DNA from: Stigonema ocellatum SAG 48.90 = DSM 106950
GTDB lineage: Bacteria; Cyanobacteriota; Cyanobacteriia; Cyanobacteriales; Nostocaceae
NCBI GenBank assembly: GCA_016903675.1
Contig: JADQBA010000070.1
Location: 1-46,241, forward strand
DNA: 46,241 bases
Direction: 5' to 3'
Positions 7,174 through 15,548 of the stretch are shown piece by piece. The first letter of the stretch is position 1. Each line of letters starts with the position of its first letter. A program made the translations under genes and the position numbers. Below the pieces are notes generated by a model. The model ran no database searches. It saw nothing but the letters and a program-made list of their open reading frames with translations, and had not been told where the DNA came from.

Positions 7174-9447
7174 ATGCAACAATCTATACAAAATCCCCTC
7201 AAAGTAATTATTGACCCATCTGGCGTTCAATTTGGTTTGCCAGGAGATAACATTGAACTGCATGTCACCATTACGAATCAGGGAGAGCAAAGTGCTGTTA
7301 TTGACTTATTTATTGATGAGGGATTGCAAAGTTTAACCCGGAGTAACATTTTTCCTAGAGAAAGTCTGGCACTAGATCCTCAACAAAGCCAAGAAGTCAC
7401 ATTCGGGTTTGAAATTCCAATTGATGCCCTACCTGGAACTTATGACTATACCCTAGTGGTAGACTCTCCCAATCATTATCCTCAATATACTCCCATAAAT
7501 TACCCGCGCCAAGTCAAGGTTCTGCTAAAAGAACAGACGGTTATTCGGGAACACGACCCTACTTTTTCACTCCAGCCTGCCACTAACCCCAATAAACCCT
7601 TAATTTTCAAGTTTGGCGAACCAATGCATGTGGAGGTAACAGTTGACAATCGCTCCAACCGCGTAGACCGTTTCCGCTTGAGTTGCCCAGACTTAGACGA
7701 ACACTGGTATACTATTAATTATCCCAGAACTGGGTCGGCAGGTCAAGGGTTGTTGTCTGATGTGACAGCACTAGAACTACTACCGAACGTTCGCGGTGAA
7801 ATTAGGTTGGAATTGCATCCACCTACAGATACATTTGCAGGAAACTACTCTCCAACAGTCCGCTTGCATTCAGAAAACTCTCCGAATTTAGTGCTGCTGG
7901 AGTTGGTGTACATCCTAGTTCCTCCCATTTATCGCCTAGATGTAGAACTAAATACCATTTTGGGACAAGTCAGCCGTAGCCCTGGTAAGTACGAAGTGAA
8001 ACTGACCAACCAGGGTAACGTTGTGCGGGAATTGATGCTGTATGCCAAAACCCGAGATGAAGAAGAACTGTGTACTTACAAATATGAGCCAGTTGAAGTA
8101 CGATTGCTACCTAGTAAAAGGACAGGGGTCAATCTGACGGTTGCACCTCCTGCTTGGTGGCGGCGATCGCTTTTTGGTTCTGGGCTAGTTTTCAACTTTC
8201 AAGTCGAAATCAAAGACAAGCAAAATTTACCCCTTCCTGACACATTACCTCAGGGAACTTTGTTGTGGAAAGCCCGCCCTTGGTGGCAGTTTTTACTGTT
8301 GATTTTAGTCATTTTGAGCTTACTGGGAGGAATAGGATTTCTTGTGTGGCGACTTTTAAACCCTGAACCCTTGAGATTGGAAAATTTCCAGGCGAATGCA
8401 CCTCGAATTACTGAAGGCGATGAGGTACGTTTGATGTGGGATATTCAGAACTATAAGCAGTTGCAAAAGCTGGTTGTTATACAACAACAACCGCCACTTA
8501 AAGATCCATTGCTGATCTATAATAATCTGAGCGAACTCATTGGCAAAGGTTGTACAGCAGAGAAAAATTTGCTGAGTTGTACAAATGTGAGAACCGGAGT
8601 TAAAAAAAAAGACAAATACACTTTTCTTCTCAATGCAGATTACCGTAAGAATGTCCCGTTGATTCCCCAAAACACCCAAGTAGCAACCCGAACGACCAAC
8701 GTAGAAATAGTTGACAAACCAATAGCGGAAGTGCTTACCTTTAATCCAGATAAAACAGAATATAGAAACGGTGAGCAGATACTTTTTAGTTGGAAAATTA
8801 AGCTTCCTATTGAGTTGAGAAGAATTGAGATTACTGGCAAGGCAGAGGATGGAACATTAGCGGGTACAGCAGTGCGTTATGATTTTAAAAAAGGTGGTGT
8901 TCTTCCAGAAAATCTCACAAAACTCTGCAAAGCCGATGCTCAAAATCAACAACAGACCTGTACAAATGTTCCTATAGCTATATCTAGACCTGGGAACTTC
9001 AGTTTTGAACTAAAAGCTTTTTCCCAAGGTAGTGAGAGAATGAGTTCTCAACAGACCCAGACTAAGATTAAAGTCTTACCTAAGCCATTAAAAATTGTTT
9101 ATTTTAAAATCAACGGTAGTGAAGAACCCTCTAGAATTTTTAAAGAGGACGACCCGATAATTCTAGAATGGAAAGTCGAGGGAGACAAGGGTACGAGTGT
9201 TGAGCTTTCTACTGATGGAACAGTTGGGCTACAAGGTACGAAGAAACTGACAGCCAATCAAGGCTTACAATCTCCTATTGAACTTAAAGTAACCGATCAG
9301 TTCGGTTCGCCGCCTCTGAAGAAAGTCTTTTCCTTCCAAGTTACCAAACCTGTGCCTTCTCCGACACCAAACAATACTCAAGTCATTCCTATACCAAACA
9401 ATAATCCAACGCCGCAGGGCAAACCTCTATCACCCTTGAGCCGTTAG
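7174..9447 (+). CDS. Single-pass membrane protein with Ig-like domains on both sides of the membrane
   Basis: 757 residues, preceded by a good ribosome site (AAAGGA, 7162-7167). Residues 1-365 are Ig-like/NEW3-type domains (IELHVTITNQGEQSAVIDLF; MHVEVTVDNRSNRVDRFRL; YEVKLTNQGNVV). A single membrane segment follows (about 370-392, FLLLILVILSLLGGIGFLVW). The C-terminal half has three more Ig-like modules, each with an ILFSWKI/IILEWKV-type strand, and a Pro/Asn/Thr-rich tail. The layout mirrors the upstream protein, with the propeller replaced by Ig modules, so the two are probably paralogues in the N-terminal half and act together. I cannot name a function; similar proteins are sometimes labelled COG1470-like. 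Confidence 0.8.
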   Translation: MQQSIQNPLKVIIDPSGVQFGLPGDNIELHVTITNQGEQSAVIDLFIDEGLQSLTRSNIFPRESLALDPQQSQEVTFGFEIPIDALPGTYDYTLVVDSPNHYPQYTPINYPRQVKVLLKEQTVIREHDPTFSLQPATNPNKPLIFKFGEPMHVEVTVDNRSNRVDRFRLSCPDLDEHWYTINYPRTGSAGQGLLSDVTALELLPNVRGEIRLELHPPTDTFAGNYSPTVRLHSENSPNLVLLELVYILVPPIYRLDVELNTILGQVSRSPGKYEVKLTNQGNVVRELMLYAKTRDEEELCTYKYEPVEVRLLPSKRTGVNLTVAPPAWWRRSLFGSGLVFNFQVEIKDKQNLPLPDTLPQGTLLWKARPWWQFLLLILVILSLLGGIGFLVWRLLNPEPLRLENFQANAPRITEGDEVRLMWDIQNYKQLQKLVVIQQQPPLKDPLLIYNNLSELIGKGCTAEKNLLSCTNVRTGVKKKDKYTFLLNADYRKNVPLIPQNTQVATRTTNVEIVDKPIAEVLTFNPDKTEYRNGEQILFSWKIKLPIELRRIEITGKAEDGTLAGTAVRYDFKKGGVLPENLTKLCKADAQNQQQTCTNVPIAISRPGNFSFELKAFSQGSERMSSQQTQTKIKVLPKPLKIVYFKINGSEEPSRIFKEDDPIILEWKVEGDKGTSVELSTDGTVGLQGTKKLTANQGLQSPIELKVTDQFGSPPLKKVFSFQVTKPVPSPTPNNTQVIPIPNNNPTPQGKPLSPLSR

Positions 9448-9460
9448 CAAAAGATTGTGT

Positions 9461-9504
9461 TAGACATAGTCGTGAAATGATGTTGGGGCGTATTGCAATA
9501 CGCC
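9461..9504 (+). repeat. 3'-end palindromic repeat, copy 1
   Basis: The head tagacatagtcgtgaaatga is followed by gttgg and the perfect 18-bp palindrome ggcgtattgcaatacgcc (9487-9504). It begins 13 bp after the stop codon of the upstream gene. A second copy at 16903-16947 has the same head but a different perfect palindrome. Confidence 0.75.
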
Positions 9505-9513
9505 TCAAAAGCG

Positions 9514-9677
9514 GATTTAAACGCAATACCCGTGAATGAAAGCCCTCACAGAAAGCCCCTCTCCCAAATTGGGAGAGGGGTGCCCTTTCTTGGGCTATCT
9601 TGAGGGCGGTAATGAGAATGAAATACCAGGACTACGGCCCTCTGATTCCATTCATTCACGGGTATTGGATTTAAACG
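9514..9677. mobile_element. MITE-like element with perfect 17-bp terminal inverted repeats and 10-bp direct repeats
   Basis: The termini caatacccgtgaatgaa (9524-9540) and ttcattcacgggtattg (9651-9667) are perfect inverted repeats. They are flanked by the direct repeat gatttaaacg (9514-9523 and 9668-9677), as expected of a target duplication. The body is 144 bp long, has no gene, and contains a strong hairpin (9556-9580, arms cccctctccc and gggagagggg) plus gccctca/tgagggc arms. No transposase is present in the window, so it would depend on one elsewhere. Confidence 0.7.
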
Positions 9678-9681
9678 AACG

Positions 9682-9841
9682 TATATAGCAATCCTATTTA
9701 GGGCTTGCTGAAAAAGTCAGAAAAAAGCAAGATAAGGATTGATTAGTTGCTCAACAAGGGTTATCTATAATAAACAGACAAAAGCCTTGATTTATAACAC
9801 TTTTGACTTTTGACTTTTGACTTTTGACGAACGCGCAGCGG
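9682..9841. repeat. Remnant of the tatagcaatcctattt element with a TTTTGAC tandem repeat
   Basis: The left end tatatagcaatcctattt (9682-9699) matches the element at 19777 except for the first base. Further right are four copies of the 7-bp unit ttttgac (about 9801-9829) and a gcgcagcgg block, both also present in that element. The last part overlaps the 3' end of the XRE gene. Confidence 0.55.
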
Positions 9842-10247
9842 TACTAGGTAATTGCTGGCTACTATTGACCTGTTTGTCTAATGGCGTTTCATGCGCTGTT
9901 GTCGGATAATAGTCATCCCCATCATAGGTATAGTCGAATAAATCAGCAGGAGTAAGAATTCGGTTTTCTCCTCTAGTACGATATGCCTTTGTTAAACCAT
10001 TGCACAAGTTATTGAGAACTCTGCCGCTAATTTGATCGATCTCATCCGCATTTTTCAGCTTCGAGATTGACGTGGGGTGAACACCAGAAAGGAAGGCAAG
10101 TTCTTTATTGCTAATTTTCTTCTCTGCCATCAGCATCCTAAGTCGCCAACGAATCATGTTTTCAGGGTCTTCCGTTTTTTGTCTACTCTCATAGTTTCCT
10201 CTACTATCGCTTTTATAGCCACCTTGCTTTTTAAGAATACTTGACAT
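9792..10247 (-). CDS. XRE-type helix-turn-helix regulator
   Basis: 151 residues. The region from MIRWRLRMLMAEKKISNKEL through FLSGVHPTSISKLKN to RVLNNLCNGL (about 31-90) is a Cro/CI-type HTH with the usual five-helix pattern. The N-terminal 30 residues are polar and not conserved-looking. The last 15 or so residues (SSKVKSQKSKVL region) are encoded by the ttttgac tandem repeat, so the original stop codon was probably lost when the repeat arrived or expanded. The gene is divergent from the unknown 414-residue protein; the 9-bp inverted repeat between them is a plausible autoregulatory operator. Confidence 0.8.
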   Translation of the reverse strand: MSSILKKQGGYKSDSRGNYESRQKTEDPENMIRWRLRMLMAEKKISNKELAFLSGVHPTSISKLKNADEIDQISGRVLNNLCNGLTKAYRTRGENRILTPADLFDYTYDGDDYYPTTAHETPLDKQVNSSQQLPSTAARSSKVKSQKSKVL

Positions 10248-10290
10248 ATCCTAGATAGCTAGCTTAAATTTATTAAAGTCGATTTTTACT

Positions 10291-10314
10291 TTATATAGCT
10301 ACATTGCTATATAA
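10291..10314. promoter_or_regulatory. Candidate operator: 9-6-9 inverted repeat between divergent genes
   Basis: The arms ttatatagc (10291-10299) and gctatataa (10306-10314) are perfect inverted repeats with a 6-bp spacer. The size and place fit a dimer site for the neighbouring XRE protein. This is inferred from symmetry only. Confidence 0.45.
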
Positions 10315-10326
10315 GAAAGCAGAATA

Positions 10327-10369
10327 AAGGTGATCGCCCACATTCCGCCAAGAAAAGAGCGATCACCTT
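10327..10369 (+). promoter_or_regulatory. Leader hairpin upstream of the 414-residue protein gene
   Basis: Perfect 11-bp arms aaggtgatcgc (10327-10337) and gcgatcacctt (10359-10369) enclose a 21-base loop, 37 bp before the start codon. No T-run follows, so it is not an obvious terminator. It could be a second operator, a leader structure or a repeat derived from HIP1-like sequence. Confidence 0.45.
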
Positions 10370-10406
10370 CAATAAGTTAACTCCCATATAAGGAGCCTAT
10401 TACACT

Positions 10407-11651
10407 ATGATGACACAACTACAGGTTATTTGCACCCGAACAGACTCGCTTTCCATCGCCCAAGCCAAGAAAGAACAGTACGTGCACTTTTCAACTGTGA
10501 AAGTGCCACTGTCCGACTTAAGAGCGCCACTGTCCGATGCTACCCAAGACATCCTACGTCATGCCGAATTCTTAGCGTCCGAGAAATCACGCTCCAAAAC
10601 TGAGTACAAAAAGCTGCTCTCTGACCTTGGCTGGAAAGGAGAGGAGAAAAAGTATTTAAAAGTGGCAGCAGTATTTGAGAACTTCTCGCCCCAGGACTTG
10701 GCTAACATCGAGCCAGCCACTATATTCCTGTTGGCAAACAACTCTAAGAAATACCAACCCGTAATCGATGAACTGCTAGATTTACCAGAAATTACCCAGG
10801 CATCGGTTCGCTCACTCATCGCAGCGCATCGCACCCCCCAAGAACCGAACCTTGAAGAACCTAGTATTTGGCGGCGGACGAAGAATGGAGCCAGGTATTG
10901 CCAAATACCACCCATCCATGAGCAGGATGAGCAGACTGGTGTGATACTGCAACGGGCAATGGATGAGAGGGGTCTGCTGCCACAAGCAGTCGTTCGAGAA
11001 GCTATGGAGTTATGGCAAGATTACCAAGATGGGCGATTGGTGGCAGTGGAAGCAGCCACACTACCAAAGGAAATGCCAACATTCGTAGAGCCAGTCAGTC
11101 AATATGAAGATTTATTAACTCAGACAGATAGTGTAGCGAAAAGCAATGCTTGTGCCCCTTGGGCAATCGCTATTCAAGAAATAGCTTTGTCACCATACGA
11201 ACTAGAGGAGTTTGATGCCTTAAAGCATTTGAGTGGCGCGGATAGTTGGACTTTTGAACCAGAACAAGAACGAGATGACGACACGCTTGAGTATGCTGAT
11301 TACGCTTGTCCGGCGCTACCCCAAGACGTTCAAACAGAGCGATCGCCCATCGAGTTACTTATTCACACCTTTCAAACAGCTGCTTCTTGGCGCGAAATCT
11401 CTGAAGTTTTGAAGATTCATGGCAAGTACAAGCAACTCGCCTGGGACGAGCTCACGCCATTGGAACGGCGACGAATTACAGAACTTACTCCGACTGAAGT
11501 TAAGAAACTGAATCAAGCTCAGAAGGCTGGTAAAATTGTTGACTTTAGAGAAGTGCGAGATGATGTGTACCAAATCAAACATCACGGATGCTTATTTTGG
11601 GGAGAAGCCGTGAGTAAGTCGAGATTGGATAGTGTTTTGGCGAGGCTTTGA
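10407..11651 (+). CDS. Conserved-looking protein of unknown function, 414 residues
   Basis: I do not recognise a named domain. The start at 10407 (or the adjacent ATG at 10410) has AAGGAG at 10390-10395. Residues about 50-130 (SRSKTEYKKLLSDLGWKGEE, then VFENFSPQDLANIEP) are helical and basic and could be a DNA- or nucleoid-binding module. The middle is acidic (QERDDDTLEYADYA). The C-terminal third (LTPLERRRITELTPTEVKKL, then VYQIKHHGCLFWGE) may form a second small domain. There are no membrane segments. It is divergent from an XRE regulator with an inverted repeat between them, an arrangement typical of plasmid, phage-like or stress modules. No function is assigned. Confidence 0.7.
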   Translation: MMTQLQVICTRTDSLSIAQAKKEQYVHFSTVKVPLSDLRAPLSDATQDILRHAEFLASEKSRSKTEYKKLLSDLGWKGEEKKYLKVAAVFENFSPQDLANIEPATIFLLANNSKKYQPVIDELLDLPEITQASVRSLIAAHRTPQEPNLEEPSIWRRTKNGARYCQIPPIHEQDEQTGVILQRAMDERGLLPQAVVREAMELWQDYQDGRLVAVEAATLPKEMPTFVEPVSQYEDLLTQTDSVAKSNACAPWAIAIQEIALSPYELEEFDALKHLSGADSWTFEPEQERDDDTLEYADYACPALPQDVQTERSPIELLIHTFQTAASWREISEVLKIHGKYKQLAWDELTPLERRRITELTPTEVKKLNQAQKAGKIVDFREVRDDVYQIKHHGCLFWGEAVSKSRLDSVLARL

Positions 11652-11819
11652 ATTTCTAGCATGAGGAAAGGAAACTTTTCTTCGTCAGATTGTTCAAAAA
11701 TGGAGATATTTATCTCAATTCTTCATCTGTTCGAGTGGGGTTAAATTCACTGTCCAAACAGAATGATGAAAAAATTTGAGCATAGGGTTCCATCCAGTTA
11801 TCAAGCCGATTAAACCTTA

Positions 11820-12518
11820 TCAATGATGGGTTTCTTCAATCAATTTCCAACTGACTGCGCTCACCTTAGGTTCTGAACTTAAACGACTGACCACTAGCTC
11901 CAAAAGCTCATGCTTGTGATCTTGTGCAACAAAATCTGCTTCCACCTCAACTTGATCTGACGAAGCTATGTTTTCAATTTGGAGAGAACGAAGCTTCATC
12001 ACACCCACACCAACCACTTCTAGAATTAGCGCACGGACATGAGGCTCATGCTGATTATGGCAGACAACACAGCAGCGGTAACACAATTGCACCTCTGTAC
12101 CATGAATAGATTGGTGATTAATTTTTTTTGCTAATGGTTGCAGGACAGTGTTTACTATCAAAACCATTACTGCTCCGATAGTCGCCTCAGAATACAACCC
12201 AGAACCAGCCAGAGAACCAATTGCTGCTGTACACCATAAAGTAGCCGCCGTATTTAATCCCCGTATACCATGCCCCTCTCGTAGGATAACCCCACCTCCT
12301 AGAAAACCAATGCCAGAGACAATTTGAGCAATAACTCTATTTTGATTTGAATCAGTTGAAGTAAGTACAGATAACATCACAAATAGCGCTGCTCCTGTTG
12401 ACACAAGAGCATTTGTCTGTAATCCTGCCATACGCTGTCGCCACTGGCGTTCCAACCCAATTACTGAACCAAGGAAGAATGCCAAGCCCAATTGAGTTGT
12501 GAAGTCTATCCAGGTCAC
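11820..12518 (-). CDS. MgtC/SapB family inner-membrane protein
   Basis: 232 residues. The N-terminal half has four to five membrane segments with MgtC/SapB hallmarks: GLERQWRQRMAGLQTNALVS, IGFLGGGVILREG and GLNTAATLW. The C-terminal about 90 residues are a soluble ACT-like domain, including an unusual CYRCCVVCH cysteine cluster. Family members are linked to Mg2+ limitation and control of P-type transporters or ATP synthase, not firmly to transport. The start is GTG (12516-12518) with a perfect AGGAGG at 12525-12530, which decides it. It lies downstream of a Uma2 gene on the same strand. Confidence 0.9.
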   Translation of the reverse strand: MTWIDFTTQLGLAFFLGSVIGLERQWRQRMAGLQTNALVSTGAALFVMLSVLTSTDSNQNRVIAQIVSGIGFLGGGVILREGHGIRGLNTAATLWCTAAIGSLAGSGLYSEATIGAVMVLIVNTVLQPLAKKINHQSIHGTEVQLCYRCCVVCHNQHEPHVRALILEVVGVGVMKLRSLQIENIASSDQVEVEADFVAQDHKHELLELVVSRLSSEPKVSAVSWKLIEETHH

Positions 12519-12574
12519 CTTTTACCTCCTGAGTCTGTTGCTCCCTAACTGAGATTGCAATCACCCGCGCATTG

Positions 12575-13288
12575 TTATTGGTGTGACAATCGCTGCACAA
12601 AAGCTGCGTGTTCTTTTGAATTCAAGCCTTGTTGTAGCACTGCTACAACCTTAGTCATATCACCTGCTAGTAGCGCTGGAGTAGCTAACCACAAACCGGG
12701 AAACACCTGACTTTTTATCACACCATCTGCATCTGCCTCTAATGGCACATACTCACCGTTTTGTAAGCTAAACCAGTTGAGCTTATTCTCCAAAATCTGC
12801 CAGACGATGTACTCCTGAACACCATTGCGCCAATACGCCCGTTTTTTGTCGTGCAAGTCATTAGCTGCACTGCTGGCTGCAACCTCTGCTACTAACTCCG
12901 GTGCGCCTTCGATGTAGTCATCGTTACTAATGTGTGCCTGTCCTCCCAATCTTTCATCTATTAACAGCACAACATCCGGCTGTGGTTCATTGTCTAAATC
13001 TAGGCGTACTGTCGCATTGTCGGCTAACTCTACGCCGAGAGTGGAAATTTGATAAACTCCTAACCAGGTTATTAACTGCCCATGGGGTTTTCCATGACTT
13101 CTAAAACGTAATGGTGATGCCAAGTAAACGACTCCTTCAATTAATTCGGCTTTTTTGACATGGGGCATTGCTGTATAACGACGCTCGAATTCATGGCGGG
13201 AAAGGCGATCGCCACTTTCTAATGGTGGGATACGATCGCTTTTGTTTGAGTCCAGTTCTGCTGAAGCTGACATTGGCTCATACCTCAT
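12575..13288 (-). CDS. Uma2 family (DUF820) putative endonuclease
   Basis: 237 residues. The pattern is that of Uma2/DUF820 proteins, which are expanded in cyanobacteria: LSRHEFERRY, AELIEGVVYLASP, then EPQPDVVLLI (the PD motif), APELVAEVAA (the E-x-K-like strand) and HDKKRAYWRNGVQEYIVW. The fold is PD-(D/E)XK nuclease-like, with Asp in QPDV, Glu in LVAEV and Lys in DKKR as likely catalytic residues. The biological role is not established. The start at 13288 could also be the internal ATG six codons in. Confidence 0.9.
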   Translation of the reverse strand: MRYEPMSASAELDSNKSDRIPPLESGDRLSRHEFERRYTAMPHVKKAELIEGVVYLASPLRFRSHGKPHGQLITWLGVYQISTLGVELADNATVRLDLDNEPQPDVVLLIDERLGGQAHISNDDYIEGAPELVAEVAASSAANDLHDKKRAYWRNGVQEYIVWQILENKLNWFSLQNGEYVPLEADADGVIKSQVFPGLWLATPALLAGDMTKVVAVLQQGLNSKEHAAFVQRLSHQ

Positions 13289-13312
13289 TTTGTGATAATT
13301 TAGATTAAATTT

Positions 13313-13428
13313 AGCATCAAGTACTCATGTACAGGGAGAGTTATTTGTAGGCTTCTAGCCTCTTAACATTAGCATCAAGCACTCATGTACAGGGAGAGTT
13401 ATTTGTAGGCTTCCAGCCTCTTAACAGA
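13313..13428. repeat. Two tandem 58-bp repeats
   Basis: The unit starts with agcatcaagtactcatgtac and ends with cctcttaaca. Copies are 13313-13370 and 13371-13428, with two internal T/C differences. They lie between the divergent Uma2 gene and the polytopic membrane protein gene, so they may duplicate a regulatory site. Confidence 0.85.
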
Positions 13429-13517
13429 AGTTAATATAGTTATGTTTTATTGTACCTACCTACTTAACAGCCTTAACGTAAAGTTGTGTTTATTCACGTT
13501 CATTCGGGTTAAATGTA

Positions 13518-15293
13518 ATGTTAGTTACACAACTACGCAGATTTTTAACAGTACCAATTGCTAAAAAAGATCGTAATTCTAGATTTTCTGTAGCATTTTG
13601 GTTCAGTTTAAGTCTGTGTTTTGCGGTCAGCTACATTGCTCTAGGACTACCACAAGCCTTTAGCAATGAGTATGTTGTAGGTGATAATGCGCGGGAATAT
13701 GTATCTTGGATGTATCGGTACTCTAACCCCGAGTTATTTCCCCATGACTTAATTGCTGATTATTTTCAGTCTGTTACGCCTATTGGATTCGGGGCTTTGT
13801 ATCAGGTGATGTCAGGTTTAAATGTTGATCCAGTTCTGTTAGGTAAAATTTTACCAATGGTGATCTCACTCATCACCACAGGCTACGCCTTTGCAGTCTG
13901 TATGCAGATATTGCCTGTGCCTATGGCGGGATTTCTCGCCACGTTACTGCTGAATCAAAGTATCTGCCTTCACGATGACCTTTTCTCTGCCTGTCCCAGA
14001 GATTTTATTTATCCGCTGTTTTTAGTGTTTTTGTACTATTTGCTGCGGCGTTCATTACTAGGAGTTATGCTTTTGATCGCACTCCAAGCGCTGTTTTATC
14101 CTCCAATCGCATTCATCGATGTCGGAATTTTGCTTTTGCGGTTGTGGGACTGGCAGAATGGACGACTTCGCTTTTCCCAGGATAGTCAAGATTATCTCCT
14201 CTGTGCCACCTCTGTTGGTGTTTTTCTGGTAGCGATCGTACCTTACGCCATCAAATCCTCTCAGTTTGGACCAGCAATCACCGCAGCCATGGCAAGAACA
14301 ATTCCAGAGTACTTATCAGGGGGAAGAGTAAACTATTTTCACCTCAATCCTGTGAGTTTTTGGCTCGACGGCAGAGATAGTGGTGTTTTGGCTTTGATTA
14401 GTCCTCCCCAACTCTTTATTGGGCTGTTATTGCCAATTATACTACGATACCGATCTCGATTTCCCCTAACCCAACAGGTGACAAGTGGAGTTAAACTCTT
14501 CAAGCCCATCGTCCTGGCATCCTTATCTATGTTTTTCATTGCCCATGCTGTGGCGTTTAGGCTACATTGGCCTAGTCGATATACCCATCATACCTTCAAG
14601 ATAGTCTTCGCCGTGGCGGCGGCAATTGCACTCACCCTGATGCTAGATGCAGCTTTCCATTGGTTACAACAGCCAACCAACTCTCGTCTAAAGGGGCGAC
14701 AGTTTTTCACCTTGGGGACAGCGGGGATGGTAGGAGCAGGACTTATTATATACCCAAGCTCTCTGAAAGTCTTTCCCAAAACTCCATACGTAGTTGGTGG
14801 AGCGCCAGGATTGTATAAGTTTTTGCAACAGCAACCGCAAGATAGTCTCATTGCCTCCTTGGCATCTGAGGCTGATAATATACCAGTTTTTGCCAAACGC
14901 TCAATTTTAGTGGGCAGAGAATATGCTTTGCCCTTCCACACAAAGTACTATGCCCAATTTCGCCAACGGATGATTGATCTCATATACGCCCAATACAGTC
15001 AAAATCTCAACCAGGTAGTAGATTTTATGCACAAATATGGTGTGAAATTTTGGCTAGTGGAGCGTACTGCCTTTAAACCTGAGTATATCGCTAATAATAA
15101 ATGGATTCAACAGTATCAGCCAGCAGCAACTACGGCAATGGCAAAGCTACAGCTCTACCGCACACCAGTTCTGTCAAAGCTCATGAAATCTTGTGCTGTT
15201 TTCGAGACTGAAAGCTTGGTTCTTCTGAAAGCAGAATGCATACAACAAGCAAAATCTTCTCATTCCTCATCCAAGATCGGCGTTGGTTTATAG
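13518..15293 (+). CDS. Polytopic membrane protein, GT-C glycosyltransferase-like, function unknown
   Basis: 591 residues with about ten hydrophobic segments between residues 28 and 420 and a soluble C-terminal domain of about 170 residues. The first external loop has VVGDNAREYVSWMYRY, with acidic residues placed as in GT-C type lipid-linked glycosyltransferases, and a later HWPSRYTHH loop. Such proteins sit in the plasma membrane and move sugars from polyprenyl carriers. The assignment rests on topology only. No strong ribosome site is seen; the start is the first ATG of the frame. It stands alone between the tandem repeat and the GST promoter. Confidence 0.75.
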   Translation: MLVTQLRRFLTVPIAKKDRNSRFSVAFWFSLSLCFAVSYIALGLPQAFSNEYVVGDNAREYVSWMYRYSNPELFPHDLIADYFQSVTPIGFGALYQVMSGLNVDPVLLGKILPMVISLITTGYAFAVCMQILPVPMAGFLATLLLNQSICLHDDLFSACPRDFIYPLFLVFLYYLLRRSLLGVMLLIALQALFYPPIAFIDVGILLLRLWDWQNGRLRFSQDSQDYLLCATSVGVFLVAIVPYAIKSSQFGPAITAAMARTIPEYLSGGRVNYFHLNPVSFWLDGRDSGVLALISPPQLFIGLLLPIILRYRSRFPLTQQVTSGVKLFKPIVLASLSMFFIAHAVAFRLHWPSRYTHHTFKIVFAVAAAIALTLMLDAAFHWLQQPTNSRLKGRQFFTLGTAGMVGAGLIIYPSSLKVFPKTPYVVGGAPGLYKFLQQQPQDSLIASLASEADNIPVFAKRSILVGREYALPFHTKYYAQFRQRMIDLIYAQYSQNLNQVVDFMHKYGVKFWLVERTAFKPEYIANNKWIQQYQPAATTAMAKLQLYRTPVLSKLMKSCAVFETESLVLLKAECIQQAKSSHSSSKIGVGL

Positions 15294-15452
15294 CGCTTAG
15301 GACCAGCCCTTTCAAGGTGGGTAAAAAATTGGGAAAATTACGTCCAATTTTCGACATTTATTCTTCGTGTTCTTCGTGCCTTCGTGGTTCAAAAATCTTT
15401 ATTAGGTCGCTTGGCGATCGCTCAGAAATTCAAAATTTATTGGCAATAGAGC

Positions 15453-15503
15453 TTGACGTTGCACCGAATGTTTAGTACAGTATATTGATACCGAACATTC
15501 AGT
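15453..15503 (+). promoter_or_regulatory. Promoter with two 14-bp operator-like boxes ahead of the GST remnant
   Basis: The -35 TTGACG (15453-15458) and -10 TACAGT (15476-15481) are 17 bp apart. Two related imperfect palindromes, accgaatgtttagt (15463-15476) and accgaacattcagt (15490-15503), lie 27 bp apart. One sits between the -35 and -10 boxes and the other just after the likely start point. This fits repression by a TetR-like dimer, which is inferred. Confidence 0.6.
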
Positions 15504-15548
15504 TAAAAGAACACTCACTCGTTGAAGATAACCAGGAGAACTTAACTA

